In this document: positions 23,029 through 35,439 of the stretch, one piece after another
Position numbering within the stretch: the stretch's first letter is position 1
How the letters are laid out: each line of letters opens with the position of its first letter
Assembly: GCA_964058845.1 (NCBI GenBank)
Contig: CAXKVR010000003.1
Coordinates: forward strand, 124,001-188,000
DNA: 64,000 bases
Source: Carex sylvatica
Lineage: Eukaryota; Streptophyta; Magnoliopsida; Poales; Cyperaceae
Direction: 5' to 3'
Notes under the pieces: model-generated
What the model was told of the DNA's origin: nothing
Seen by the model: only the letters and a program-made list of their open reading frames with translations
Databases searched by the model: none
Program-made: the position numbers and the translations under genes

Positions 23029-23913
23029 TATTCAATAAGTGGCATAGTCCGTCTTTTAGGAGTAAGCAACTGTCTGTCTGAATCTAAATTTATGTCCAAA
23101 AAGATTGAAAACCATTATTTAATGTTACATATATATGAAAGATATATTGACCTAGGAAAGAGTAGACCTGGGATGTGGCACCGATGAGCACATGCAGTCG
23201 CCATTATCCCCCATTACGGAATAGAATGCATGGGGTGAAACAGAGAACAAAACGACGATTTCAAAGTCGGTCTCCTTGCTGGCCTCCTTCCAAATACGAC
23301 GCCGACATGTGGGCCACACCACACATCCCCATCAACACATCCACTTCAAGTACCCATATGCATAATTGCATATGCTTCGTCTTCTTTCTCTATTCTCTAC
23401 GACTTAATTAATTGGCCAGCTTAATTATCCAACCTAACCTAATCTTGTTAAATATCCTGCAAATAAATTAAGCTCATGATTCAGTCTCCATCGTTAGAGC
23501 TCAAACTCGAACTCACTCGATCCGTAATTATGATATTTGATTGATATATCTAGTTGCCAATTAATATAATATATATAATACTTATTTTTATGTATAAATA
23601 TAAAAAAAAAATCCTTACAGTTGAGTGTGTAGAATTCTCTCTCAATTCGAGTTCGAATAAGATCGAGCTTAATATATATATAGCTTGTTTGATCCTCTCC
23701 AATCTAGACGTTCGATCTGTTACATCAGCCGGTCCAAATTACTCCTGCCCGGACAACTCCATAGTGACACCTGTTAGATTGAGGAGAGAATTTTAGCGCT
23801 CGATCGAAAGTGCATGGTCTAGATCTGTCTAGGACCATCCAACGAACCCTACAAAAATTGTATAAGATCCAGAGAATTTTCTGAAAAACGAGAGAAAACG
23901 AGAATCAGATCCC
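23029..23913. other. Upstream region of the SGR9-like gene
   Basis: No gene is recognised. The short plus-strand open frames at 23175 and 23554 lack any protein-like pattern. The last 150 bases become C/T-rich, as expected for a plant promoter and leader. Confidence 0.4.
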
Positions 23914-23920
23914 CATAAAA
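23914..23920 (+). promoter_or_regulatory. Possible TATA box of the SGR9-like gene
   Basis: CATAAAA in a GC-richer setting lies 68 bp before the start codon. A pyrimidine-rich stretch between the two could hold the transcription start. Assigned by position only. Confidence 0.35.
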
Positions 23921-23987
23921 GGGCTAGCTCGCTCGCGCCAATCCTACTCAACCGCTCTCCCTTTCAATCCCAACTCCACACTGATCA

Positions 23988-24803
23988 ATGGATCACCATT
24001 CCACCACCACCACCACCACCACCTCCTCTTCTCCCTCCGACAACCTAATGGCAGCCATTCTCTCTCATCCACCTCGCTCCTTCTCTTCTCTCATCTCCTC
24101 CCTCTCCACCGACCACCGCTTCATTCGCTCCCGCCTTGCCTTCCTCCTGCTCTCACCAGCGCATTTCTCATTCGCTCTAGCTCGCCTCCATTCCCTCTCT
24201 CTCTGTCAGAAATCCCTCCTCCTCGCTCGCCTCCTCCTTCATTACCTCAACCTTCTCCTCCTTTCCCCTTCTCCCTCTCACCGCCTTCGCCTCCTTGATT
24301 TCGACGCTGCCATTCTCCTCATGGCCATGTGTGATTCCTACTCTCCAAATACCTCTCCTTCTCCTGTTAACTGGCATTCAACCATAACCACTCACCTTCT
24401 AACCTCTCTTCTCAGCCCTTCTGGTCTTGGATCCACCTCATGGCCCGTCGTCAGTCACTATGTTGACACTGCTGCCAAGTGCAGGAGATTTCTACATGTT
24501 GTATCTGGTGGCACCGTGAAATCTGTTGGTGAAATGGCCACTTCATCAGCAGCAGTGGTATCACTGCCCTCAGTGGAGAGCCAAGGAGAGAGCGGCGACT
24601 GTGTGGTTTGCAAGGAAGAAATGGAAACAGGTCGAGATGTGTGCGAATTGCCGTGTGGGCATCGGTTCCACTGGAGCTGTGCATTGCAGTGGTTGGGAAG
24701 GAAGAACACATGCCCGTGTTGCCGGTTTGAGTTACCGACCGAGGATGTATACGGTGAGATGGGGAGGCTGTGGAGAAAGCTGATGAGGATGGGTGGTGGG
24801 TAA
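23988..24803 (+). CDS. SGR9: SGR9-like RING-H2 E3 ubiquitin ligase
   Basis: Intact single-exon gene of 271 residues. The N-terminus has a Thr run, followed by a long Leu/Ser/His-rich helical region (about residues 20-115) containing LISSLSTDHRF, FALARLHSL and the DFDAAILLMAMCDSY block. The C-terminus is a C3H2C3 RING: Cys205, Cys208, Cys223, His225, His228, Cys231, Cys242, Cys245, with the context CKEEMETGRDVCELPCGH and NTCPCCRFELPTEDV. The combination of this N-terminal region, the RING sequence and the tail (..LWRKLMRMGGG) matches SHOOT GRAVITROPISM 9 as I remember it. SGR9 is an amyloplast-localised E3 ligase that modulates amyloplast-actin interaction during gravity sensing (about 260 residues in Arabidopsis). 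The start is the first ATG after the leader and gives the expected length. It converges with DXS, with about 660 bp between the stops. Confidence 0.85.
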   Translation: MDHHSTTTTTTTSSSPSDNLMAAILSHPPRSFSSLISSLSTDHRFIRSRLAFLLLSPAHFSFALARLHSLSLCQKSLLLARLLLHYLNLLLLSPSPSHRLRLLDFDAAILLMAMCDSYSPNTSPSPVNWHSTITTHLLTSLLSPSGLGSTSWPVVSHYVDTAAKCRRFLHVVSGGTVKSVGEMATSSAAVVSLPSVESQGESGDCVVCKEEMETGRDVCELPCGHRFHWSCALQWLGRKNTCPCCRFELPTEDVYGEMGRLWRKLMRMGGG

Positions 24804-25464
24804 GACGTCGAAATTCACGAGAGAATTACATGGATGGCGAAGTTTCATGTTTGATTTGTTAACTTTTGTTTAGATTTGGTTGGATTATTGTAGTCTAGTG
24901 TCCATACTTGATAGCGAGTGGGAATGTGTCAGGAGCTTTTTTAAGTGGAGAGATAAGGAAAGTGGAATAAGTTGTTCTCTAATCTCTATGCCGAAAGTGA
25001 ATTAAGGCTGATATGAAATGAATAAAGCAAATTTGGAATAGTGTACCTAGGCACTAGGCATTTGATTCACAGGACAAAAACAAACATATAATAGATCTAC
25101 AGCTGAATCTAAAATTTAAAATTAATAATAGCAGCCACAATTCGTTAAGACTTTTGAGCAGAGGCTTTATGAGCTATGGTCTTGCGTCCTAACTCAACTC
25201 GTTCATTTTTCCACCCTCTTTCTCTCATTGATACATTCCTTCAAGGAATTGCCTCTTTTCTTGGAGTAAATTTCCAGGAAATACCTTTCTGTCATTATTA
25301 ATTAACTACCAAATCAGCTTCAATCCACGGAATTACATCAAGATTCAATTAAACTAGCGATATTTCTACAACATGTACATACATCACGTCTTCTCAAGTA
25401 TATAGACTGCAGAACACAATCTCCTCAATGAAAATAGAACTCGAGCTAAATCAGCACAAAGTTA

Positions 25465-28400
25465 CTATGACATTATTTCCAGAGCCTCCCTTGTCTGTCC
25501 GATAATGTTGAACACAGTTGCCGCAATGTGAGATGCTGTCAAGCCAGCCTCGGCTATCTGATCGGCTGGTGCCCCATGTTCAATGTATCTGTCAGGAAGC
25601 ACCAAGGGTCTCCACTGTACAAGCAAAATTAAGATGGCAAGGTTAGAATGTCAGTAAAATTTCAATAGTTGAAAGTACTTGCTTAAAATTTCATGTCAGT
25701 AAAATTTACTATAGTGAGTGCTGAGAACTGTAGCAAGTGAGGAAGTTTGTACCTTTAAACCACCATCAAGTAGGCCATCTAGAGCCATGAACTGAGCCAC
25801 ATGGGAACCAAAACCACCTATTGATCCCTCTTCAACTGTGATTAGAACCTCATGAGACTTGGCAAGGCTCCTGATAAGAGACCGATCCAACGGCTTACAA
25901 AACCTTGCATCAGCAACTGTAATTTTAAGACCATGCATCTCCACAAGAGATGCAGCAGCCAAGCAGTTTTGAACAGCAGATCCATAACCAAGAAGAGCCA
26001 CCCTCTCTCCTTCCAAAACTATCCTCCCTTTACCAACCTGTAAATAACCACACTGTTAAATTGTCATATATGTCGAGGGAAACATTATGTAAAGTATTCA
26101 TAGGTGCAGTGGTAAGACTATCTTGGACAAGAATAAAATCATCATCTTCTACCAGGACTTAATAAAGGAAGGAATTTCTGAGTACAAAAAGTCACAAGTA
26201 AAAGAAAACACTAATCCAGCGATGTTGGCTATGGATACACAGCCTGAGACAACCTCAGGCGAGGCACAACTCAACTGATCTGCTAGAGGTACCTGTACCC
26301 CCAGTTGCTGAATTCGACAATAGCTGATGCCGGTATTGAAGGAGAGCATAAAGAATGATTGATCTAATTCCACTTATCTCGGAATAAGGCACTGAAATCC
26401 AGGACTCCGGTGCTTGACAGACTCAACATAATATATACACTTCTGAGTGAATAAAAACCATAAGCATAGCTACAATGCTATTACCTCAAGTGGGACACCT
26501 TTATTTCCAGGGGGAAGGGGGACACCAATACCATTTCCTCTAGGGTAGCGGAAGCAGGAAGGCCTATCATCTATTGCAGCAGCAGTTGCGACCATGTGAA
26601 ACAGTTCAGCCTCATCAGAAGGTGCCATTACGACCATGTTGGGGAGACATGCCATGAATGTCACGTCAAAGGCGCCACAGTGAGTTGGCCCATCTGCACC
26701 AACCAGCCCAGCCCGGTCCATTGCAAACCTCACTGGCAACTTTTGCAGATCCACGTCATGTATAACCTGTGCACCAAACACCAGGTAATGGTTAACCAAA
26801 AGTAGATCATTAAACATTTGAGTTGTTTACACAGCATAAATGGTGATTTACTACAATAGAATAAGGAATTCTTATCAATGCCTGTTAGATGTGGTTCCCA
26901 TTTTTCCTTCTTATTTATTTATTTATTTTCCATTTTTTGCCCTGTTAACAGCTTCCAAAATTCATATAACGCAAAATAATTCATATATTTAAATGGTTGT
27001 TAACACAAAAGCTTCCATATGCCACGAGAACAAACTCCATGGTTCATTGTATTATTAAACATAATAATAACACAGCATCTTAATCTCTGAACCCCAAGTT
27101 CATGGGTTTAGCACCTTGAAATTTAAGATTTACACTTATAGTCTTACGGACCCTAATCATCCAACTGAAAGCTTACCACACTCAAAACTTCAATCAATCT
27201 AAGTCCACAAGCAGGAAAACGAAAATTCATTTAAAAAAATAAAGAGGACTAAACTCTTAGCAAAGGAAGGCAGATAATTATGATGCCAATAGTAAATTTC
27301 AGCTTTACACATTAGTAGCAAATATATGAAAGAAGCAATGCTAGAACAATGTATGAAGAGAATGGACATACCTGATCATAAGCTCTTTGTAAGAAAGATG
27401 AGTAAATTGCACAGAATGGTTTGATACCCTCACATGCCATGCCAGCTGCAAAAGTTACAGCATGTTGCTCAGCAATGCCGACGTCAAAGCACCGGTCAGG
27501 GAACCGGCGAAGGAAGTAGTTAAGGCCAGTGCCACCTCCCATAGCGGCATGGATTGCAACTATATCCTTATCAGCCTCTGCCTCCGCTATCAATGCTTCC
27601 GCAAAGTAGTTGGTGTAGGATTTGGTGCTGGCACTTGACTTGAATTGCTTTCCAGTTGCGGGATCAAATTTTGCGACACCTGCATGCAAAAAGGCACAAC
27701 AATGAATTAATGTCATATGCTATTTAGTAAATGTTTGATTATAAAATCTTTTTTCTCGGGTGGCTATGATTTGCAAAGCGTGGCTTCAAATTCATGGAAC
27801 TTTTTTACTTTCTTAAAAGCAATAACTTCATAATACATTACCTTATTTACAGATAATCTGCCAAGACTAGCATATTATTGGACTGTTTGTTGGTTGTTCA
27901 AATAAAAAGAAGAGAGAGAGAGAGAGAGAGAGAGAAGAAGCAGGAATAAGGCTACAACTAATATATTATAAAAAAAAAAAAGTAAAACAAAAAATCCCGC
28001 TTTAACTTAGAACTGCATATCTCCCAAAATTACATTGACTTAACATTACACTCCATAAATTATACCTTCAAATGAGAAACTTGTAAACTATTTAAAATGG
28101 AGAAGACTCAAATATTCTAAATTGTGCAATTCAAAGTGCTTCTAATAGTTATACCATGATATTTATCAGCTGCCTTCTCTGCATATGGATATCCACGGCC
28201 TTTCTCAGTAATAACGTGGATGAGCACTGGGCCAGTTATCTTTGTGCTCTTCACTTCATTAAGAATCATAATTAGATCGTCCATGTTGTGTCCATCGACT
28301 GGTCCAATGTAATAAAGACCAAGCTCCTCAAACAGAGTTGAACGGGACCCACTTATCATCCCTCTCGCGTACTCGTCAACTTTTGCTGCAAGCTCATGCA

Positions 28401-30643
28401 CAGATCCACCAATCTGCTTTGTCATTCCCTGAAATAATTGCAAGCATGAGATTAAATTCCGGTTCGATCAGTACTTGACAACATGTCAACACTAAAGTCT
28501 TCTACATAGATTTATTTTGTACCTTTGCAACTTCCCTGAGTTCTCTTAAAGGCCGACTAGACTGTAGTCTGCTAAGGGCACTGCTCAGGGCTCCAACTGG
28601 TGGAATAGGTCCATCAAGGCTGGCAGTTGGTAGAGAAACTTGTTTGTTGTCATTTAATATGACAATCATGTCAGAGTCTAGATAGCCGGCATTGTTCATG
28701 GCCTCGTATGCTTGGCCAGCAGTCATGGCACCATCTCCTATTACTGCTATTACCTTGTTGTTTTTTTCCTTCAGGTCCCTCCCAATTGCCATACCTGCTC
28801 ATTTTTTGAAAAAAAAGAAAAAAAATATATGAGTCCATCATGAGAAAGTTGAACTGAAATAACCGCGTCTGCGCAAGTAATTTTACATTACCAGGGGCAG
28901 TTTCCCTGGAAGACTGACAGTGTGGACCCACTTAGCATTCTTTGTTGGGTGTGGTTTTTTACTTTTATTTTCTTTGAGGAGTCTTTTGGAAAAGTTTGCT
29001 AATTACAGGCAGTTTGTGCATATAAGCATTAGGGGTGGCCATGTCAGGATGCTTGTGTAGATATTTAAAATGAGTGGTTGACTCCTGGGGCGTGCTGGTA
29101 TAGTATACCAGTATAAGTAACAGGGCATATTATATTTCTTGGTCATTTTATATAAATTAAAAAAATATTGTACTTTCTAAAGCTCGTTTTAATTTGTTAA
29201 TGGAAGTCAGTTGGTGAAAGCTCCCTTTTTCTAAAAAAAAGGTATCGCATATTGAAACTTCGTTGATCACAGTTGATCACAGTTGTTCTAGTTTTGCTTA
29301 ATTATAGAATGTTATCAGAAACAATTTAGAAGCTCAATTACAAATTATCTTTTAGAAGATTTTATACAATTAACAACTATATTTATACATCAATTTTTAT
29401 TAATATATTTGAATAACAAAATTTAAAATTAAAATTCAATAAATAAAAATTAGCATAAAAATAGAGCTAAACAATTACCTAGAGCGGCTGAGATACTGGT
29501 GGAGCTGTGCCCAGTGCCAAAGCAATCATATTCACTCTCAGATCGTTTGGTGAATCCCGATAAACCATTAGTTTGCCTCAGAGTAGGCATCTGGTCCCTC
29601 CTCCCAGTCAAGATTTTGTGTGGATATGACTGCAAATTATTATTAATTACATATCAGTGCTATTCAATAAATGTAAGAATAATTTTGTGCATTTACTGAA
29701 GAGCTCCCATGGTCGAAAGATTTATATACATTTTTATATTCATAATATGCAATAACTCATTTTATAAAGGTCCAATCTGTAAATAAGCCAATAATTCTGA
29801 AAATAACATCATGTGCCAAATCACATGCCATGTTAGCAATTAATCACCCAAAGAATATATTCAGGTTGACCTCATTATATTGTGTAATATAATAAAAGAA
29901 ATCAATTTAATAGCAAAATTTGATGATGAGAACAGAATAAAAAAATAAAGAAAGAGATAGTAACCTGATGGCCAACATCCCACAATATCTTATCTTGGGG
30001 GCAATTGAAAACGTAATGGAGTGCCACTGTTAATTCCACCACACCTAGACTTGAGCCGAGATGGCCTCCAGTCTTTGAAACATGAAAAATTACATCTGAT
30101 CGGAGCTCATCTGCCAGCTGTTTAAGCTCCTGTACTAAAAGTCAATAACTCTTGTAAGCATTTCATCAAACACGTTAAGGGTATATTTTTAAGATTGAGA
30201 ATCAATCAACCTTCATTGAGAGATTCTTCATGTGGATTGGATAGTTGACGGTGTCTAGCAGCGGAGTTGGTGGCCTCTGTGTATAGTACTCCCCTTGGTC
30301 TGACAAGGAAGCAGAGACACATGCTTTTCTCCTAGTCTGTATAACAAAAAAAAAAAAAAACTATCAATAAAACCAACTTGAGAACAGTAATCAAAACTAC
30401 AGCGAACACAATTTTTTCAAAAGTTCCCAAGCACTACACAGAAAAGAAGACTTGTCAAGGAATCAGAAAATTAAATTGGAAAGGGAGATCCGAAAAACAA
30501 ACCTTGCACAGCTTATTGTGGCTCCTATTGTAATGGAGATGGATTGGAGCAAGCAAAACGGAGGCGAGAGCGTTACTCTTTTGGAAATCTGAAGGTAGCA
30601 CTACGAGCGAATGCGTAGGAATGGAGAAGCTTGCTAGAGCCAT
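25465..30643 (-). CDS. DXS: 1-deoxy-D-xylulose-5-phosphate synthase, plastidial
   Basis: Ten exons: 30643-30503, 30336-30211, 30129-29965, 29629-29479, 28794-28523, 28428-28155, 27679-27372, 26766-26485, 26037-25753 and 25614-25465. The total is 2154 nt, or 717 residues, the usual DXS1 length. The protein condenses pyruvate and glyceraldehyde-3-phosphate with thiamine diphosphate, the first committed step of the plastid MEP isoprenoid pathway. Residues 1 to about 55 look like a transit peptide (Ser/Leu/Arg-rich, few acids). Visible hallmarks are GGHLGSSLG (His112), FGTGHSSTS (His185), the ThDP motif [27 protein letters not shown] (catalytic Glu) and [15 protein letters not shown]. All introns are GT..AG and all phases agree, with no internal stop. 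Probably DXS1/CLA1-type; the DXS2 clade is not excluded. A MITE sits about 300 bp upstream of the ATG. Confidence 0.95.
27912..27934. repeat. GA microsatellite in a DXS intron
   Basis: Uninterrupted AG dinucleotide run within the intron between exons 6 and 7 (minus-strand order) of DXS. Confidence 0.85.
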
Positions 30644-30745
30644 GGAAACTAAGCTCACACCTCTCCCTGTTGAAGCGCCAAGTAGAAGAGAATAACGAGT
30701 AAAATAACTCGTTATGTGTAAGTTGTCGAGCAATTGGGAATCTTG

Positions 30746-30786
30746 TAAGAGAAGAGAAGAGAAGAGAAGAGAAGAGAAGAGGAGAG
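30746..30786. repeat. AGAAG pentanucleotide repeat upstream of DXS
   Basis: About seven to eight AGAAG units lie 105-140 bp before the DXS start codon. On the sense (minus) strand they read as CTTCT, probably part of a pyrimidine-rich 5' leader. A (CT)n run follows at 30890-30914. Confidence 0.8.
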
Positions 30787-30944
30787 GACGGAGAAGAGAG
30801 GGGAGCTGAAACGAGCAAGAACTGAGTTTGTGGTTGGAATTTATCTTTGCTGCGTTCAAACTTGAAACCCCACTCGCCAGTGTAGTCGCGCTCTCTCTCT
30901 CTCTCTCTCTCTCTACGGAGTGGAGTGTGCCCTGTCGCAATCTC

Positions 30945-31122
30945 GAGTGCGCATCCCCTGAGATATCTCATATTTTGCGTGACCTACGTGTCCGATGCCT
31001 ATTCGGGGATAGCGCAGGGGGAGTATTGTTTGAGCTTTGAGATTCGTGTAGAACATCTTTGAACAATTGAGATTTTCCAAAAAGTCACGCAAAATATGAG
31101 ATATCTCAGAGGATGAGTATTC
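30945..31122. mobile_element. 178-bp MITE with 9-bp target duplication (family 1) upstream of DXS
   Basis: CGCAATCTC is duplicated at 30936-30944 and 31123-31131. The segment between is 178 bp with inverted ends containing CTGAGATATCTCATATTTTG and TTGCGTGAC in opposite orientations. The interior has the same GATTCGTGTAGAA word found, inverted, in the 20957-21135 copy. It lies about 300-480 bp upstream of the DXS ATG, so it may sit in the promoter. Confidence 0.93.
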
Positions 31123-31131
31123 CGCAATCTC

Positions 31132-33038
31132 ACTATTATCTTTTCAATCTGCATCTTGCCACATCGGACAGTCGAGCGTCACTAAACCAACGTAGGACGC
31201 GCCACCTCTGTGTCTATTCATTGGGCCACCTCAGCAGATTTCGAGAGAGGATAAAGTGCGCTAGATAATTCAAGAATTCTTTTTCTTGAAGAGTTACAAA
31301 AAAATATTGTAGAAAAATCAATTTTAATTTAACACTCTTACAAAGAAAATTAGTAAGATAAGCGTTATATATTTTTCATTTTTTTCTTCTACTTTTTTTA
31401 ATGATAAGCATATCTTATTTTTTTGTAACTGAGGAAAGATAAACATTATCCTATTGAATTCATTGAACATGACAAAGAATAGGTTTTGAAATCAAGGTGA
31501 CCGTTTGGTTTTTAATTTTTTATATACATAATTATTTTGTTTTATTTTTTTTTAGAATTGCTCGTTGGTCTAATCTATTTTCGCGTAAGTATTTTAACAG
31601 AGTAGTTTTGACTATATGCAGCGCAAAAATAGTATGCACGACTATATTGATTGTATAGTTTATGCGCCGCATGAAGTCAAAATGCTCTGTTAAAATCTTT
31701 ACCCCTATTTTCTCCTTGCACAATCGAATCATAAAGACTTCACATTTTAGTCATGCCCACAAGATAATAAAATCTTAATGCCTTAATTTAGAACAAGCAG
31801 TTTGTTATAATCACCTCATCATTCAAAACATTAAATTTGTTATAATCACCTCATAATTTTTTTATTTTAAAAATTATCCTTCCAACTTCAGATTTATGAC
31901 TATTCATCCGGCTGTAAAATTCAATTAACATTATTAATTTGTGTTGATACATGATGAAAATATCCCAGCAATTTAGTATTTTTAATTTAGAATCTCTATA
32001 TTTTTTTTCAATTTGAAAGTAGGTATCATGAATATTTATTGAAAGTTTTATAGTTGATTACGCTGTCATTTCTCAATTTTTTTTCTCGATAATTGGATGG
32101 GACCAACCAATGATTTGATCCCATTAAGAAGAAACCAATAATATCAAACTATTACTCTAATGACCACGCAGTGTGAAAAATGAATGAGACCTGAGTAAAA
32201 GAGAGAAAATGAAGAAGAGGAGAGGGCAACTCTTACTGGAACTAAATCCATAATTTAGTTCTAGAAGACAAGCTGTAACTTATAAAAACTATTTGGATCG
32301 AATAATTAATTCGGTCTCAGTAGATATCTCAATGAGACCAAATTATCTATGTGATTGAAAAAAAGTAATCCATCTTGTTCTTGATAATTTGATTTTATAA
32401 CTCCTAAAAACAAAAAATTGGTCACTTCAACTTGAGTACCAACGACATTCTAAACATATTGAATGGACTTCAAACAACAAATTTAATTTGATCTACTTCA
32501 TAAGTAATGCCTTACAACATTTATAAATTTATTTAAGATCAAATCAAGTGGTAAAAAATATATATAAAAATTAATTATAGTGTTAAATTTTTCTTATAAA
32601 ATTTTGTAGGCACACATACTTCACTTCTTCCCTCCCCTGAAATCCTTAGACTCTTGTTCATTCTTACTCTGTAGAGAAATAATGGTGGAGGACGTTGAAT
32701 TGTGATGAAATAGCTGTTAAAAATAAATATATTTGAATGGTATTGTGAAAAATTGAAATTTGAATGAAAGTGTCATATCCCATTTTATTGTATTTTTGTT
32801 CCGACGTTTCCATCTAAATGGAATGTATTGTGCTACGTAGCTACGGGGAGATGATATAGTGAAAAACTACATTTTTTATTAGAGTAGGAAAAAAACATGC
32901 CGTTTTTTTTTTTGTGTGTGTGTGTGTGTGTGTGTTCCAATTAATCAAATTTTATAGATTTTAGATAGATACATAATCACTGTTTTTTAATATTTTATAT
33001 TTTAATGAAAAATAGTGAATTTGTACATATTTAAAAAA
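31132..33038. other. Intergenic, no gene seen
   Basis: AT-rich DNA. An inverted pair at about 31575-31705 (ACAGAGTAGTTTTGACTATATGC with the reverse near 31660-31700, around GCGCAAAAATAG / TATGCGCCGCATG) may be a small foldback. A (TG)12 run lies at 32910-32934. No protein-like frames. Confidence 0.45.
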
Positions 33039-33301
33039 GAGGAGGCTTCCAATGCACCATTATTTTGGTGCTCCAATATGCATCACGTTTTTTATCTCTA
33101 TTTTTAATGTCCGAGCAGTTGATTCGAACCGCTCAACGTGATCTTCATAATAAAATATGCTTGGAGACCAAATTTTATATTTTTTAGAATTTTTTTACTA
33201 TTCATGTTGAGCGGTTCGGATCGACTGTTCGAACTTTGAAAATGGAGATCAAGGACATGGTGCATATTGGAGCACGAAAATAATGATGCATTTGAACCCT
33301 C
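33039..33301. mobile_element. 263-bp hairpin MITE with 9-bp target duplication
   Basis: TTTAAAAAA is found at 33030-33038 and 33302-33310. The ends are inverted: GAGGAGGCTTCCAATGCACC against the reverse of ATGCATTTGAACCCTC, continuing through GGTGCTCCAATATGCA. The inside holds the core word GGAGACCAAATTTTATATTT shared with the long-hairpin MITEs, although the ends are different. Confidence 0.85.
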
Positions 33302-34151
33302 TTTAAAAAAATAGTAATTTAAAATATATATATATATAATTGTCTCTAAGATTATGTTAAGCGGTTTGAATCTACTGTTTAAAATTTAAAAACGAAAATG
33401 TAAGAATGTTAAACATGATTGAAGCACAAAACAATAAAAGTATTTTAACCGAGCTATGTTCAATTTCATCCTTTCACTGTACTATGCTTGTTGAACTAGA
33501 GTCACATTTGATTTGTAGAGTTTGGGATCTTATTGAGAAGAAGACAATTAGAAGTCGAGATGTCATATTTCTGTGAGACAATTAGAAGCCGAGACAATTT
33601 CTGCTAAATAATATTAGTTTTTTATGAAAGTTAGAATTTTTGAAAAATCAAAGATACAATTTTCAATTGACATGAATGCTTAGCACCCCTGTGCTCCTGT
33701 CACTATGGAGATTATACCGCCACTAATACCAAACTTTGATAGCAATTAACTGCTAATTTAAAGAAATTATTGTTAATTCAAGAATAATTAATGAACATAT
33801 AGTGATAATTACATATGCAGCACAAATATCACAAAATAAATAAGACAAAAAAATAAATTAGAAAGGGGCCAATCTTTTCTATTCCGGATTTTTTTTTTCC
33901 AAAAAAAGGAGAGAAAATGTGTTTTTAGTCCCCTGAACTATTAGTCTTTGATTTTTTTTTTTTTTTTCTGTCAATCGAGCTTTTGAACAATCTCATTTGG
34001 TTCCAATTGACCCTTTTATTATTATGTTATATTTAATTGTGCTTATATGGCTTTGGCTTGTCATGTCATAACATAAAACACTTCAGCAAATTCTCTATCT
34101 ACGTCATAATTAAATTAATTCTAATTATTTTCGTCTCTATCTAACTAGTAT

Positions 34152-34520
34152 ATGAGGACGGTTTAATTGTCTCATGTCTTTTATGTATTTCATATCTCTT
34201 CATGTCTTATATTTTATATTTTAATTTTTAAAATCTAAATGGTCGATCCGAATCACTTAATATAATATTCATATTAAATATACTTGAAGACCAAATATTA
34301 TATTTTTTAAAAAAAATTTACTATTTTTTTAGATATATACAAAATCACTATTTTATGAATGGTCCAAATTTAGTAATTTTGCACCTTTATAAATAATATT
34401 AAAAAGTTTTCAAAAAAATAATATAAATTTTTGTCTCCAAGTACATTTTAATACATAGATTATACTGAACGGTTATAAAATACAAAGAGAGATAATAAGT
34501 ATGAGCCCATTTGTACCCTC
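34152..34520. mobile_element. Degraded hairpin MITE sharing the common core
   Basis: The core words AATGGTCGATCCGAATC, GAAGACCAAATATTATATTT and the mirrored TTTTTGTCTCCAAGTACATT are present in inverted halves. Ends are imperfect (GAGGACGG at the left, TACCCTC at the right) and no target duplication was found. Confidence 0.6.
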
Positions 34521-35430
34521 CCCCCTCCTAATATATTTCTCTCCATCTTCTAATGCTCTCTATAAGGTATATTTGGTTGCAAAATAAAAATAGTTAGAAT
34601 AGTTAAATTAAGAATAGCTAATGTTTATTTTATCAGAATAGCTAAATCTCAAAATTCTTAGGAATAATTTATTTTAATAAGATAAATAGTTTAAATTTAC
34701 TATTCTAGTTATTCTAATCTAACCAAACACGAAATAGATTATTCCGAATAGTGTAACTTCAAAAATAGCCTATTTGAATAAGTGAGGTATACAAATTCTA
34801 GATTTTGAGTAAGTGCTTTGCAATAAATGAAAATTCGAGGAAAGCAAATGCATATATATCACCAAATTATAATATTTACACATATTTTATCGGGTAATAT
34901 TCTGAAGAAAAAACGAGAAAGATCCAAATAATTTATCTCACACGCGACAATGATCAAATCTGAACAAACTGTTATATAACCACTTAGGTCATGTTATTGT
35001 GGAGTAAAGTTAATGGAGATTAATTAAATTATTTACTCTATTATACTTTTTATATTTTACATCTTATTTAATAATTTATATCATGAATTAAATTAATCCA
35101 CATAAAGAATTAAGATATTGAAAAATAAATCCAAGTCTATGATAGTGGGCTCTACATATAGGGTAAGTGTGAAGTAAGTTAATCTACCTAAAGAGGTGGA
35201 GTAACTTACTCATATTAGCTCATCACTTATTCCTTCTATTTTACTATTCGTTTGACTCTTTAAGCATGGAGTAAGGGGTTTACTCCACCTCTTACTCCAC
35301 AACCAAACATGGCCTTAATCATTCTCTATCAATCTGACAGACGAAATAGTTTAAACATGTCACAAAGCATATTTATTTTTCATGATTTTTTTTTATATTT
35401 AAGACACATATGGGCATATGGCCACACATA
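34521..35430. other. Intergenic, no gene seen
   Basis: AT-rich. Inverted words such as GGTTGCAAAATAAAAATAG with AACCAAACACGAAATAG (34570-34730), and GAGTAACTTACTC-type words (34990-35310), suggest two further small foldbacks; limits not resolved. Confidence 0.4.
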
Positions 35431-35439
35431 GAGAAGAAA

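Noticed and set aside
24177..24711. Minus-strand open frames opposite the SGR9-like gene (24177-24377, 24451-24711, 24458-24709)
   Set aside because: They are antisense shadows of a clearly conserved coding sequence and show no protein family pattern.
23988..30643. SGR9-like and DXS genes as a functional cluster
   Set aside because: They are convergent and both plastid-related, but their roles are unrelated and neighbouring of genes is common by chance.
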